A stretch of DNA of 64,000 bases from Anaerolineae bacterium (GTDB taxonomy: Bacteria > Chloroflexota > Anaerolineae > Aggregatilineales > Phototrophicaceae): positions 186,001 to 250,000 of the forward strand of contig JAJECX010000025.1 in NCBI GenBank assembly GCA_022821805.1, read 5' to 3'. Below are positions 34,125-42,609 of this stretch, one piece after another. The notes beneath the pieces are model-generated. The model was not told the DNA's origin, did not search any database, and saw only the letters and a program-made list of their open reading frames with translations. How positions within the stretch are numbered: the first letter of the stretch is position 1; every line of letters starts with the position of its first letter. A program made the position numbers and the translations under genes.

Positions 34125-34931
34125 ATGCTCACACCCGATGTCGCGCGCGCCAAACGCGAGCAAATGCTGCGCGACGGTTATGTGCTGATCGAAAACATCC
34201 TGCCGGAAGACTTTCTCGATGCATTGCGCGCCGAAACCGAGCGGCTGATCGCGGCGCATGAAGAGGCGCCCGAGCACCGCTTTCAGGGCCAGCACATCAA
34301 GGTCGCGGCGGTAGACAACGCCTTGATCAAAAAGCTGCTCACCTGGGAGCCCGCATACGCAGCTCTCGCCGCGATGGGTTTCGGCGACTTTCGGCCCGAC
34401 CGCGACCGGCCAGCGGAAGTGATTATTTTGACCAAGGAACCGGGCGGTCCACCGCTGTACTGGCATCAAGACTGGATGTGGTGGAACGACCCGCTGAGCC
34501 TGTCGCCCTGGCCCGAATTCATGTCGCTCAGCTATTATCTCAGCGACACGGCGGTATCAAATGGCTGCTTGAAGGTGATCCCGGGCAGCCATCTGCGGCG
34601 CTTTCCCATTCACGACCAGCTTGTGCCCGCCCATGAGCAAGGCGCGCGCTTTGTGGACGATGACGACCCGATTATGTTCAGCGATGCGCCTGAGCAAGCC
34701 TATGTGGAGGTGAAAGCGGGCGACCTCGCTTTGATGGACGCGCGCATCCTGCATGCGGCCGGCAAAAACTTCACCGAGCAGCGGCGCACGCTGGTGCTCA
34801 GCTGGCATCGCCGCCCGACCGGCACAATTCCCGACTACTGGCGTGGCGAGATTCCACCGGGGATCCTCGAACGCGATCCCAATGCCGAATACGAGGGCTC
34901 GCGCATTCCCGGGGCATACCTGAAGCCCTAG
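34125..34931 (+). CDS. Phytanoyl-CoA dioxygenase (PhyH) family oxygenase
   Basis: 268 residues, the usual size for this Fe(II)/2-oxoglutarate oxygenase family. The facial triad is visible: H114 and D116 in YWHQDWMWW and H210 in MDARILHAAGKN, with R220/R221 as the likely 2-oxoglutarate anchor. GCLKVIPGSHLRR is a family hallmark. Bacterial members hydroxylate diverse small molecules, so no substrate can be named. ATG 34125 has GAGGAGG upstream (about 34110-34116). It stands alone between repeat-rich gaps. Confidence 0.9.
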   Translation: MLTPDVARAKREQMLRDGYVLIENILPEDFLDALRAETERLIAAHEEAPEHRFQGQHIKVAAVDNALIKKLLTWEPAYAALAAMGFGDFRPDRDRPAEVIILTKEPGGPPLYWHQDWMWWNDPLSLSPWPEFMSLSYYLSDTAVSNGCLKVIPGSHLRRFPIHDQLVPAHEQGARFVDDDDPIMFSDAPEQAYVEVKAGDLALMDARILHAAGKNFTEQRRTLVLSWHRRPTGTIPDYWRGEIPPGILERDPNAEYEGSRIPGAYLKP

Positions 34932-35010
34932 ATTAGCGACAGTTTGTAAGGCTTGTCCGCAACTTGCAGGCTCGCTTCCAACACTGCGCAGAGCAAAGGT
35001 GTACAAAGGC

Positions 35011-35053
35011 TTCACCACAGAGGAATCGAGGAAACACAGAGGGCGCAGAGGGA
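35011..35053 (-). repeat. CTCTGTG-rich repeat, left inverted copy
   Basis: TTCACCACAGAGGAATCGAG followed by GAAACACAGAGGGCGCAGAG. Its reverse complement matches 35292-35334 at 38 of 43 positions. Confidence 0.75.
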
Positions 35054-35291
35054 TGGACGCATAAAACTCAGTCGACGCTGCAACGACGATTTTCGAGCTA
35101 TCTCGATGGTTAATGCGTGTGCAGCCTCGGCGCGGCGGCAAGACTACCGCTTGCGTTGTCAGATGCCCGTAGACCCTGCCTCAAATTTGGCGTGTGTTCT
35201 CGCCCTCGCAGAACCCTGTTTCGAATTTCATTGATTTGAATTGACATAGTAGCGGACAAGCCTGTGCGGGTTAGTTGTCAGGTCGCCCATT

Positions 35292-35334
35292 TTCCTCTGT
35301 GCCCTCTGTGTTTCCTCCTTTCCTCAGTGGTGAA
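35292..35334 (+). repeat. CTCTGTG-rich repeat, right copy
   Basis: TTCCTCTGTGCCCTCTGTGT followed by TTCCTCCTTTCCTCAGTGGTG: inverted partner of 35011-35053. Confidence 0.75.
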
Positions 35335-35404
35335 GTTTTCTCAACTGTGGTGAAATAACCGGCAAAACGCTCGGCAATTCTAGGAGCGCCTCCGGGAGAT
35401 CCCC

Positions 35405-36205
35405 GTGATCCAAGAACTCTTCAGCCTAGACGAACGCGTCGCCCTTGTCACCGGCGCCGCTAGCGGAATGGGACGGGCCATGGCGCTCGCTTTCGCCGCG
35501 GCCGGCGCCGATCTGCTGATTGCCGATATCAATGTCGCTGGCTTAAGCGCGACGGCCGCCGAAATCAAGGCGCTGGGGCGGCGCGCCCTGCCCGTACCCT
35601 GCGATGTGACCGACATCAAGCAGATCCGCGCGATGTTTGCGCGGCTCGATAGCGAATTCGGACGGATAGACGTGCTCGCAAATGTCGCCGGACCGGGGCA
35701 ACTTGCCAAGCCCGAAGATATCGATTTGGCGCTGATGGCGGACGTGATCCACGGTTTGACGGTGGCGCGCTTCTGCTGCTGCCAGGAGGCTGGTCGGCGG
35801 ATGCTGGCGGCGGGGGCGGGCAGCATCATCAATATGTGCTCAATCGGCGGCGTCAGCGCTTTGGGGCGGGGCAATTTCCCTTATAGCGTTGGCATGGGCG
35901 GCGTCGCCCAGATGACGCGCGAACTGAGCACGGAGTGGAGCGGCCGCGGCGTCCGCGTCAACGCGATTCTACCGGCGCAGGTGATCAATCCCGGTTTGGA
36001 AGCGCGCATGAAAGCCGATGATCAATTGGAGGCGCGGTTTCTTTCCGGCATTCCGATTGGCCGCCTGGGGCGGCCCGAGGACATCGCCGGCTTGGCTGTC
36101 TTTCTGGCAGCGGACGCATCGTCCTGGATCACCGGCGCCTTGATTCCTTTCGACGGCGGCAACCTGGCGCTGAACGCCGGTGGAACGCCGGGACCGTCAG
36201 CGTAA
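35405..36205 (+). CDS. Short-chain dehydrogenase/reductase-like protein lacking the catalytic lysine
   Basis: 266 residues with a Rossmann fold: TGAASGMG (17-24) binds the nicotinamide cofactor and D41 (IADIN) suggests NAD(H). The catalytic serine S146 and tyrosine Y160 are present. The lysine expected four residues after the tyrosine is methionine (YSVGM, M164, ATG at 35894-35896). The N of the usual NNAG motif is also altered (ANVAG). The nearby paralogue at 41605 keeps YSVAK. Activity is therefore doubtful; it may be a binding or regulatory paralogue. The C-terminus (GGNLALNAGG) is shared with that paralogue, showing common descent. Confidence 0.85.
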   Translation: MIQELFSLDERVALVTGAASGMGRAMALAFAAAGADLLIADINVAGLSATAAEIKALGRRALPVPCDVTDIKQIRAMFARLDSEFGRIDVLANVAGPGQLAKPEDIDLALMADVIHGLTVARFCCCQEAGRRMLAAGAGSIINMCSIGGVSALGRGNFPYSVGMGGVAQMTRELSTEWSGRGVRVNAILPAQVINPGLEARMKADDQLEARFLSGIPIGRLGRPEDIAGLAVFLAADASSWITGALIPFDGGNLALNAGGTPGPSA

Positions 36206-36213
36206 CAGGCTCG

Positions 36214-37083
36214 CTATCTTTCAGCGACGATCGGATTGCTCAAGATCCCCAGCTTCTCGATTTCGATATTGCAGGTCTCGCCCGCTCGCAAAAAGCGTGG
36301 AGGCGTGCACGCCGCGCCGACGCCCGGTGGCGTCCCGGTAGATACGATATCGCCCGGCTCCAGCGTCATGACCTCGCTGATATCCGCCACCAGCTTGGGC
36401 ACACTGAAGATCAACTGACTGGTATTGGAGTCTTGCAGCGCCTCGTCGCCAATCCACAGCCGAATGGCGAGCGAATGCGGATCGCCCACCTCGTCAGCCG
36501 TGACCAGCGCCGGACCCATCGGCGCGAAGGTGTCGAAGCTCTTGCCCATCGTCCATTGGCTGACCCGCTCTTGATAATCGCGCGCGCTGACATCGTTGAT
36601 CGGCATGTATCCCGCGACATGATCCAGCGCCTCGGCTTCGCTGATGTGGCGGCCGCCTATCCCGATGACAAAGCCGAGTTCGGCTTCATAATCGACCTTG
36701 TCGGTCACTCGTGGCAGGATGATGGCTTCGCCGCTGCCGATGACCGTGTTGCTGTATTTGCTGAAGACGATCGGGTAATCGGGCAGGGGCTGCCCGGATT
36801 CGGCGGCGTGATCGGCGTAATTCAAGCCGATGCAGAGGATCTTGCCGGGATTGGGGATGGGCGCCGCCAACTTAACCGAAGCGGCGTCCAGCACATGGGT
36901 CGCGGACGTGGCGGCTGCTTCCGCTTTCGCCAGGGCTGATGATCCGCCTTCAAGTATGCCGCGCACACTATTGGGCAGCGATGCATCGGCTCGCGCCAGA
37001 TCCACAACCACATCGCGTCCATCGCGGACGGTCAATGCACCGGGAATTAGCGCTCCGTCCTGCTGAAAGGTCACCAATTTCAC
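36214..37083 (-). CDS. Fumarylacetoacetate hydrolase family protein
   Basis: 289 residues. KILCIGLNYADHAAESG, PIVFSKYSNTVIGSGEAI, VDYEAELGFVIG (metal-ligand glutamates), YMPINDVSARDYQ and STGTPPGVG are the complete signature of the FAH branch with ureidoglycolate-lyase-like, acylpyruvase and 2,4-diketo-3-deoxy-fuconate hydrolase activities. It is the last gene of the E1alpha-E1beta-E2 operon (18 bases after E2). A role in cleaving a diketo acid before CoA-acylation is plausible but not shown. Confidence 0.88.
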   Translation of the reverse strand: MKLVTFQQDGALIPGALTVRDGRDVVVDLARADASLPNSVRGILEGGSSALAKAEAAATSATHVLDAASVKLAAPIPNPGKILCIGLNYADHAAESGQPLPDYPIVFSKYSNTVIGSGEAIILPRVTDKVDYEAELGFVIGIGGRHISEAEALDHVAGYMPINDVSARDYQERVSQWTMGKSFDTFAPMGPALVTADEVGDPHSLAIRLWIGDEALQDSNTSQLIFSVPKLVADISEVMTLEPGDIVSTGTPPGVGAACTPPRFLRAGETCNIEIEKLGILSNPIVAER

Positions 37084-37101
37084 TTTTTCACTCCTCGTTC
37101 G

Positions 37102-38454
37102 TCAATTGACCAGCCAGAGATAGGGCGTTTCCACATAATGCTTGACGCGCTGCAAAAAGCGGGCGGCGGGCGCGCCATCGACAGCGCGATGATCAAATGT
37201 CAGGCTCAACGACATCATCTGCCTGATAGCGAGTCGTTCCGCTTCCGCATCGACGACAACTTGCTTTGGCGCGATCCGCCCCGCGCCCAATATCGCGCAC
37301 TGCGGCAGGTTGATGATCGGCGTGAAGGCGTCGATATCATACATGCCCAGGTTGCTGATGGTAAAGGTCCCGCCCTGCAAGTCTTCCGCGCTGATGGTCC
37401 CGTCGCGCGTCCGCGAAACGAGATCGGCGCTTACAGACGCCAATTCCAGCAGCGAGAGCCGGTCGGCATCGCGAATGACCGGAGCGAGTAGACCGCGCTC
37501 GCTATCCACGGCGATGCCGATATCGATGGCGCTGTGCAGCAGCAGTTCGTCGCCGTCGAGGGTGGCATTAAGCGTCCGGTGTTCCGCGAGCGCCGCCGCG
37601 ACCAGTTTCACCAGCAAATCCGTATAGGTCGGCACAATTGCACTGCCGTCGGCTTTGAGCTTCTGCCGCATTTGAAAGAGCTCGGTCGCATCGGCTTCGG
37701 TGGCGAGTGTGACAGGCGCCGTCGTTCGCGTACTTTCGACCATGCGGTCGCGCGTCAGTTGGCGGATTCGCGTAAGCGGCTGACCTGCGGATGTCGCGAT
37801 TGGCTCTCTTTCAGCCGCCAGCTTTTCCACATCAGCGCGCGTGACACGTTCTTCGGGGTAATGCGCCGCCAGCTCATCTAGCGAGATGTTGGCTTCCTGC
37901 GCCACGCGGCGGGCGACCGGCGTGATGTTAATTTCCGCTTCCGCTGTCGCGAGCATTTCGGCGCGGGCTCGTATATCGCGTTCGATGATGCGCCCACTGC
38001 TCCCGCTGCCTGTCAGCGCAGACCAGTCGACGCCCAATTCCAGCGCGACCCGCTTCGCCCGCGGGCTGATCGCCGGTCCGCCTCTCCGCGACCGTCTGAC
38101 CGATTTCGCGACCGGCGGCGTCGCCGCGCGCTCGGATACATCAATCGCTGGCGCAGCGCTCCTGTCGCCGATCGCATCGCGCGCAGTAGGCGCAAAGGGT
38201 GGCGTTTCGCCCGGCTGCAAGAGATAAGCCAGCACTTCGCCGATCTTCACTGTCGAGCCGACCGGTGGCGCATCCGGCGCGATGCGCAAGATGCCGCCAT
38301 CGAAGGCTTCAATTTCTTGCAGCGCTTTGTCGCTTTCGACGACGAAAATGATATCGCCCGGCGCTACTTCCTCGCCATCTTGCTTGATCCACTCATCAAG
38401 GATGCCCTCTTCCATCGTCCAGCCGAGCTTCGGCATTACAATTTCGATCGCCAT
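37102..38454 (-). CDS. Dihydrolipoamide acyltransferase (E2) of a 2-oxoacid or acetoin dehydrogenase complex
   Basis: 450 residues. Residues 1-80 form a lipoyl domain with lipoyl-lysine K43 (ESDKALQEI). Two peripheral-subunit-binding-like segments follow (ISPRAKRVALELGVDWSALT at about 130-165 and ITPVARRVAQEANISLDELA at about 177-212), one more than usual. The C-terminal catalytic domain ends with H422-RAVDG (D426), the acyl-transfer motif. It transfers the acyl group made by E1 to CoA. It lies 13 bases after E1beta. No E3 gene is in the cluster. Confidence 0.93.
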   Translation of the reverse strand: MAIEIVMPKLGWTMEEGILDEWIKQDGEEVAPGDIIFVVESDKALQEIEAFDGGILRIAPDAPPVGSTVKIGEVLAYLLQPGETPPFAPTARDAIGDRSAAPAIDVSERAATPPVAKSVRRSRRGGPAISPRAKRVALELGVDWSALTGSGSSGRIIERDIRARAEMLATAEAEINITPVARRVAQEANISLDELAAHYPEERVTRADVEKLAAEREPIATSAGQPLTRIRQLTRDRMVESTRTTAPVTLATEADATELFQMRQKLKADGSAIVPTYTDLLVKLVAAALAEHRTLNATLDGDELLLHSAIDIGIAVDSERGLLAPVIRDADRLSLLELASVSADLVSRTRDGTISAEDLQGGTFTISNLGMYDIDAFTPIINLPQCAILGAGRIAPKQVVVDAEAERLAIRQMMSLSLTFDHRAVDGAPAARFLQRVKHYVETPYLWLVN

Positions 38455-38467
38455 GATTCAGTTCCCC

Positions 38468-39445
38468 CTATTCGGCGACCAGATCGCGAATCGCCGTTGC
38501 AATCGCCGCGTTGTCGGGAATGATGGCGCTTTCCAATGAGGGACTGTAGGGCGTCGGCGTGTGGACGCCATTCAGCCGCGCAATTGGCGCGTCGAGATCG
38601 TCGAAGCTTTGTTCCATCACCTGCGCGCTGATCTCGGCGCCGATCCCGCAGGGACCGAAGGTCTCATCCGCGATCAGCAGCCGGCCCGTCTTCCGCAGCG
38701 ATTCCAGTATCGTGCCCATATCCAGCGGCGCCAGCGTGCGCGGGTCGATGACCTCGATATCGATGCCCTCTTTCGCCAGCTCGTCACAGACTGCCAGCAC
38801 CTTGGGCGCCATGACGGCGAGCGCCACTACCGTCGCATCGCTCCCCTCGCGCGCGACCGCCGCCTGCCCAAAGGGAAGTTTGTATTCTTCTTCTGGCACC
38901 GGCCCCCGCCGGTTCAGCAGCAGCTTATGCTCGAGAAAGAGCACCGGATCGTCGCCGGTGAGCGCCGTCTTCAGCAAGCCCTTGGCATCGTAGGGCGTAG
39001 AGGGCAGGGCGACGCGGAAACCGGGGATATGCACAAAGAGCGGATAATAGCTGCCGGAATGGTGGGTGGCGGCGGCGCCGCCGATGCCAATGCAGCCGCG
39101 AAGGACAATGGGCATTTTGATGCGCCCGCTGCTCATATACTGAATCTTAGAGATCTGATTCAAGAGCTCGCCCATGGAATCAAGGATGAAGTCGATGAAC
39201 ATGAAATCAACGACTGGACGGGTTCCTGTCATGGCGGCGCCGGCGCACATGCCGACGAATCCGCGTTCGACAATCGGCGTATCGCGCAGGCGCATGGGAC
39301 CATATTTCTCGTACAAACCCAGGGTCGTATTGAAGTTGCCGCCGCGCTCGCCAATGCCTTCGCCGACGACAAAAATGCTCGGATCGACCGCCATCTGCTC
39401 CGCCAGCGCTTCCCGCGCCGCTTCTGTGTATGTGATCTCTCTCAT
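38468..39445 (-). CDS. Thiamine-dependent 2-oxoacid/acetoin dehydrogenase E1 beta subunit
   Basis: 325 residues starting at ATG 39445 (MREITYTEAAREALAEQM). The upstream in-frame codons overlap E1alpha and look spurious. Family landmarks are VVGEGIGERGGNF, DTPIVERGFVGMCAGAAMTG, RPVVDFMFIDFILDSM, HHSGSYYPLFVHIPG and EVIDPRTLAPLD. It completes the TPP site together with E1alpha, whose stop lies 4 bases upstream. Pyruvate, acetoin or a branched-chain 2-oxoacid are all possible substrates. Confidence 0.93.
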   Translation of the reverse strand: MREITYTEAAREALAEQMAVDPSIFVVGEGIGERGGNFNTTLGLYEKYGPMRLRDTPIVERGFVGMCAGAAMTGTRPVVDFMFIDFILDSMGELLNQISKIQYMSSGRIKMPIVLRGCIGIGGAAATHHSGSYYPLFVHIPGFRVALPSTPYDAKGLLKTALTGDDPVLFLEHKLLLNRRGPVPEEEYKLPFGQAAVAREGSDATVVALAVMAPKVLAVCDELAKEGIDIEVIDPRTLAPLDMGTILESLRKTGRLLIADETFGPCGIGAEISAQVMEQSFDDLDAPIARLNGVHTPTPYSPSLESAIIPDNAAIATAIRDLVAE

Positions 39446-39449
39446 AACG

Positions 39450-40445
39450 CTACACCTGCTCGCTGAAGATGAAATCGGACGCGCTCGCCGGATCGGGGAA
39501 GGGGCTAGAGCGAGCGAATTCAATGGCGTCGTCCACTGTCGCTCTGATCTCAGCCTCGATCGCTTCCAGGTCGCCTTCGCTGGCATGACCGTTCTCAGTC
39601 AGCCAGGCGCCATAGGACGCGATCGGGTCGCGCTGCTTCCAGGCGGCCATCTCCTCGTCGGTTCGGTAACCGCCATCGCGCATGCCCTCGGCGTGAGGGC
39701 GGGTGCGATAGGTCTTGCACTCGATGAGCGACGGACCTTCGCCCGCCCGCGCCCGGGCGACCGCCACTTCGCTCGCTTTATGCACCGCCAGCACGTCATT
39801 TCCGTCAACGCAGACCGCCACCATATCGTAGGAGACGCTGGCGCGCTCCGCGACATCCTGCACCCGTGTCGCATCGCGAAATGCGACTTCGGTGGCGTAC
39901 ATATTGTCTTCACAGACGAATATCACCGGCAGGTCCCAGATGGCGGCCAGGTTCAATCCTTCGTGGAAGGCGCCATTGCTGACGGCGCCATCGCCGAAGA
40001 AGGCGACGCTCACCTGGTCCGCGCCGAGCAGCTTGAAGCTGTAACCGGCGCCCGCCCCCTGCAAGATGCTGGGGCCGACGATGCCGCTTGTGCCCATCAA
40101 GCCGATTTCGGGCGCGAAGAGATGCATGCTGCCGCCGCGACCTTGAGAGCAGCCGGTCGCCTTGCCAAAGAGCTCAGCCGCCACCGCGCGCGGACTGACG
40201 CCCTTCGCTAAGGCGTGCCCATGCCCGCGATGCGTGCTGAAAACGACGTCATCGTCGCGCAGGTTGGCGCAAACGCCGGTCGCGATTGCCTCTTCGCCGA
40301 CATAGGTGTGGCAAGGACCGGGCACCAGCCCCATCTGATGCGACCGCGCAAGCTGTTCTTCCGTCCGGCGGATGAGCGCCATCATGCGGTATTGCGCCAA
40401 TAGCTTCTCGGCGCTGAGTGTGGTTTCGTCCATTACCAACTGCAT
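39450..40445 (-). CDS. Thiamine-dependent 2-oxoacid/acetoin dehydrogenase E1 alpha subunit
   Basis: 331 residues. The TPP-Mg motif is GDGAVSNGAFHEGLNLAAIWDLPVIFVCEDN (about 155-185). STHRGHGHALAKG and GRGGSMHLFAPEIGLMGTSGIVG are typical of the acetoin/pyruvate E1alpha group. Two in-frame starts, ATG 40445 and ATG 40433, share one GGAG site; the downstream one has the more normal spacing. It is followed by E1beta and E2, and preceded 18 bases upstream by a 2-hydroxyacid dehydrogenase gene that may supply the 2-oxoacid. Confidence 0.93.
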   Translation of the reverse strand: MQLVMDETTLSAEKLLAQYRMMALIRRTEEQLARSHQMGLVPGPCHTYVGEEAIATGVCANLRDDDVVFSTHRGHGHALAKGVSPRAVAAELFGKATGCSQGRGGSMHLFAPEIGLMGTSGIVGPSILQGAGAGYSFKLLGADQVSVAFFGDGAVSNGAFHEGLNLAAIWDLPVIFVCEDNMYATEVAFRDATRVQDVAERASVSYDMVAVCVDGNDVLAVHKASEVAVARARAGEGPSLIECKTYRTRPHAEGMRDGGYRTDEEMAAWKQRDPIASYGAWLTENGHASEGDLEAIEAEIRATVDDAIEFARSSPFPDPASASDFIFSEQV

Positions 40446-40463
40446 TCTCCTTTTGCCAGTCCG

Positions 40464-41432
40464 CTAAGCACTGTAAGTTGGATCGTTCACCGGCGATCGC
40501 GGCGCCTTGCCCGTTAATACGCGCGCCACATCCTCATTCGCCTTGACCCGCACATCCTGCTTCGACGCTTCCGAATACCAGCCAGCATGCGGCGTGATCG
40601 TTATGCGCTCGTCGTGCAGCAAGGGAAAATCGGACGGCGGCGGCTCTATCGAAAGCACATCAAGGGCGGCGCCGGCGATGCCCCCGCTACGCACTGCGTC
40701 GAGCAGCGCGCTTTCGTCAATCAATTCGCCGCGCGCGGTATTGATTAGATAAGCGCTCGGCTTCATTTTATCCAGCGAGGCGGCGTTGATAATATGCCGC
40801 GAAGAGTCGCTTAGCGGCGTATGCAGCGAAATGAATTCAGCGCTAGCCAGCAAGGTATCCAGGTCGACCTGCTTGACGCTGTCCCGCGCCGCCTCAATCT
40901 CGATGAACGGGTCGTAAACGATAACCTCCAGACCAAGTCCCCGCGCTTTGACCGCCACCGTCCGTCCGATGCGTCCGTAGCCAATGATCCCCAGTATTTG
41001 CCCCTGCAAACGGGGCGCCGGCTCGATCGCGTTTGCGTCATACCAGGCGCCCGCCTTGACGGAGGCGAACATCTTCGGCAGCCGCCGCGCCCGGTTCAGC
41101 AGCAAGGCGATTGCATGCGTCGATACTTCGTCGATCGAATAATCGGCGACATTGGTCACCCAGATGCCGCGCGCCGTCGCGGCCGGAATGTCGATGGCGT
41201 CCAAGCCCGCGCCCACCCGCGCGATGATCTGGCAGCGCTCAAGCGAGTTGATGAGCTCGGCATCTACAGTCTGGATTGTCACCATCAACGCGTCAGCTGC
41301 GCGAGCCTTTTCGCGGGCGTCCTTTGACTCAAGGTTTCCAGTCTGCACGACCGTGGCGCCGATCGCTTGAAAGGCGTCGATTTCAAGTTCGGAAATGACA
41401 TAGGTCTCATGCGCGACGACTACGGTGGTCAT
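40464..41432 (-). CDS. D-2-hydroxyacid dehydrogenase, CtBP-like
   Basis: 322 residues. The NAD site is GIIGYGRIG (about 148-156). Catalytic R is in NTARGELID, E in SIEPPPS and H in TPHAGWYSEAS. These give the R-E-H triad of D-isomer-specific 2-hydroxyacid dehydrogenases. GWYSEAS is typical of the C-terminal-binding-protein branch. It interconverts a 2-hydroxyacid and 2-oxoacid and heads the E1/E2 operon, so it may produce or consume the substrate of that complex. Glycerate, phosphoglycerate or other hydroxyacids are possible. Confidence 0.9.
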   Translation of the reverse strand: MTTVVVAHETYVISELEIDAFQAIGATVVQTGNLESKDAREKARAADALMVTIQTVDAELINSLERCQIIARVGAGLDAIDIPAATARGIWVTNVADYSIDEVSTHAIALLLNRARRLPKMFASVKAGAWYDANAIEPAPRLQGQILGIIGYGRIGRTVAVKARGLGLEVIVYDPFIEIEAARDSVKQVDLDTLLASAEFISLHTPLSDSSRHIINAASLDKMKPSAYLINTARGELIDESALLDAVRSGGIAGAALDVLSIEPPPSDFPLLHDERITITPHAGWYSEASKQDVRVKANEDVARVLTGKAPRSPVNDPTYSA

Positions 41433-41510
41433 GATGGTTCACTCCAGAGGCGCCGCGCAATTGATGATGCCGACGGGCTCAAAAGAAATTCCTAAAATAT
41501 CTGAAACGTT

Positions 41511-41535
41511 GTATGGGCGAGCCGGTGGCTTGCCC
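41511..41535 (+). repeat. Dispersed palindrome copy (decayed)
   Basis: GTAT + GGGCGAGCC-GGT-GGCTTGCCC, between the 2-hydroxyacid dehydrogenase and the SDR gene. The flanking CTCTTGCCG is also found in similar form after the copy at 52296. Confidence 0.6.
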
Positions 41536-41604
41536 GCTCTTGCCGTGAATTTCCAACCAACTGACACAGGACTTTCTTGATTCTGCGCGCTTCTCCGCAC
41601 CCTC

Positions 41605-42447
41605 TCACCATGTATGGCTCCCGCCGGCGTTCAGCGCCAGGTTGCCGCCATCGACCGGCAGCAAGGTCCCGCTGACGAAGGCGGCCGCGTCCGAGGCCAG
41701 GAAGACAGCCGGTCCTACGATGTCTTCCGCTTCGCCGAGCCGATTCATCGGGATGCCCTTGAGCAGATGCGCCACCAGCTCCTTATCGGTCGCCGGGTCT
41801 TCCAGCCAGCGCGCGACCGATGGCGTCCGCATCTGCGCCGGCAGCAGCGCGTTGACGCGAATCCCGTGTCCCGCCCATTCCACCGCCAACTCGCGCGTCA
41901 TCTGGTGGACGCCGGCTTTCGCCACGCTATAGACGAAATTGCCGCGCCCGAGAGCGGTGGCGCCGGCGATGGAGCCGATGCTGATGATGCTGCCGCCCAT
42001 GCCCCGCTCAATCATGCGCCGCCCGGCTTGCTGGGCGCAAGTGAAGAATCCGGTCAAGCAGACGGCGATTGCATCGTTCCAGTCCTCGAGGGTCAGTTCT
42101 TCCGGCTTCTCGCGATTGAAGGCAAAAGGTCCGTTGAGCAGGATATCGACCCGACCATAGGCATCATCGACGCGCTCGAAAAGCTGCTCGACTGCGGCGG
42201 CGTCCGAAATGTCACAGAGGCAGACTTCCGCCTTTTGACCCGCGGCGCGCACGCTTTTGGCAGTTTCATGCAGCCCATCGGGATTGATATCGGCCAGCGC
42301 AAGGTCGGCGCCGGCTTCGGCGAAGCCAATAGCAATCGCCTGGGACAAGCCCGATGCGGCGCCGGTAACGACTGCTATCTTGTCAACCAGACTGAAACGA
42401 TTTCGCAATTTGAGCTTACCTCGCCTTTGCGCGCGACGGTCGATCAT
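41605..42447 (-). CDS. Short-chain dehydrogenase/reductase
   Basis: 280 residues. TGAASGLS (28-35) is the cofactor loop and D near LALADIN favours NAD(H). The catalytic site SIGSIAG...YSVAK is intact. The NNAG motif reads NGPFAFN, which is unusual. It shares the C-terminal GTLLPVDGGNLALNAGG with the lysine-less SDR at 35405, so the two are paralogues. The substrate is probably a sugar or polyol (context only). It is divergent from the SDR at 42610. Confidence 0.88.
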   Translation of the reverse strand: MIDRRAQRRGKLKLRNRFSLVDKIAVVTGAASGLSQAIAIGFAEAGADLALADINPDGLHETAKSVRAAGQKAEVCLCDISDAAAVEQLFERVDDAYGRVDILLNGPFAFNREKPEELTLEDWNDAIAVCLTGFFTCAQQAGRRMIERGMGGSIISIGSIAGATALGRGNFVYSVAKAGVHQMTRELAVEWAGHGIRVNALLPAQMRTPSVARWLEDPATDKELVAHLLKGIPMNRLGEAEDIVGPAVFLASDAAAFVSGTLLPVDGGNLALNAGGSHTW

Positions 42448-42609
42448 CGCCGCTGGCAGTGACCCAACTGTACCATGCCAACAATGGCACGAGGATACCC
42501 ATGACCCTGCTACAAGTCAAACGCGCCGCGCGCGCTCGCTTGTTTGTTGACAAATTCGCAGGACGATTTAGAATCTGCCGACATGCAATCTGCCGATTGG
42601 CGACCATAC

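Larger units (their letters stand above)
34932..35404. other. 473-base gap holding an inverted-repeat-bounded segment
   Basis: Inverted copies of the CTCTGTG repeat at 35011-35053 and 35292-35334 bound about 240 bases without coding potential. A decayed palindrome half (GTCAGGTCGCCC) lies at 35277-35288. Confidence 0.6.
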
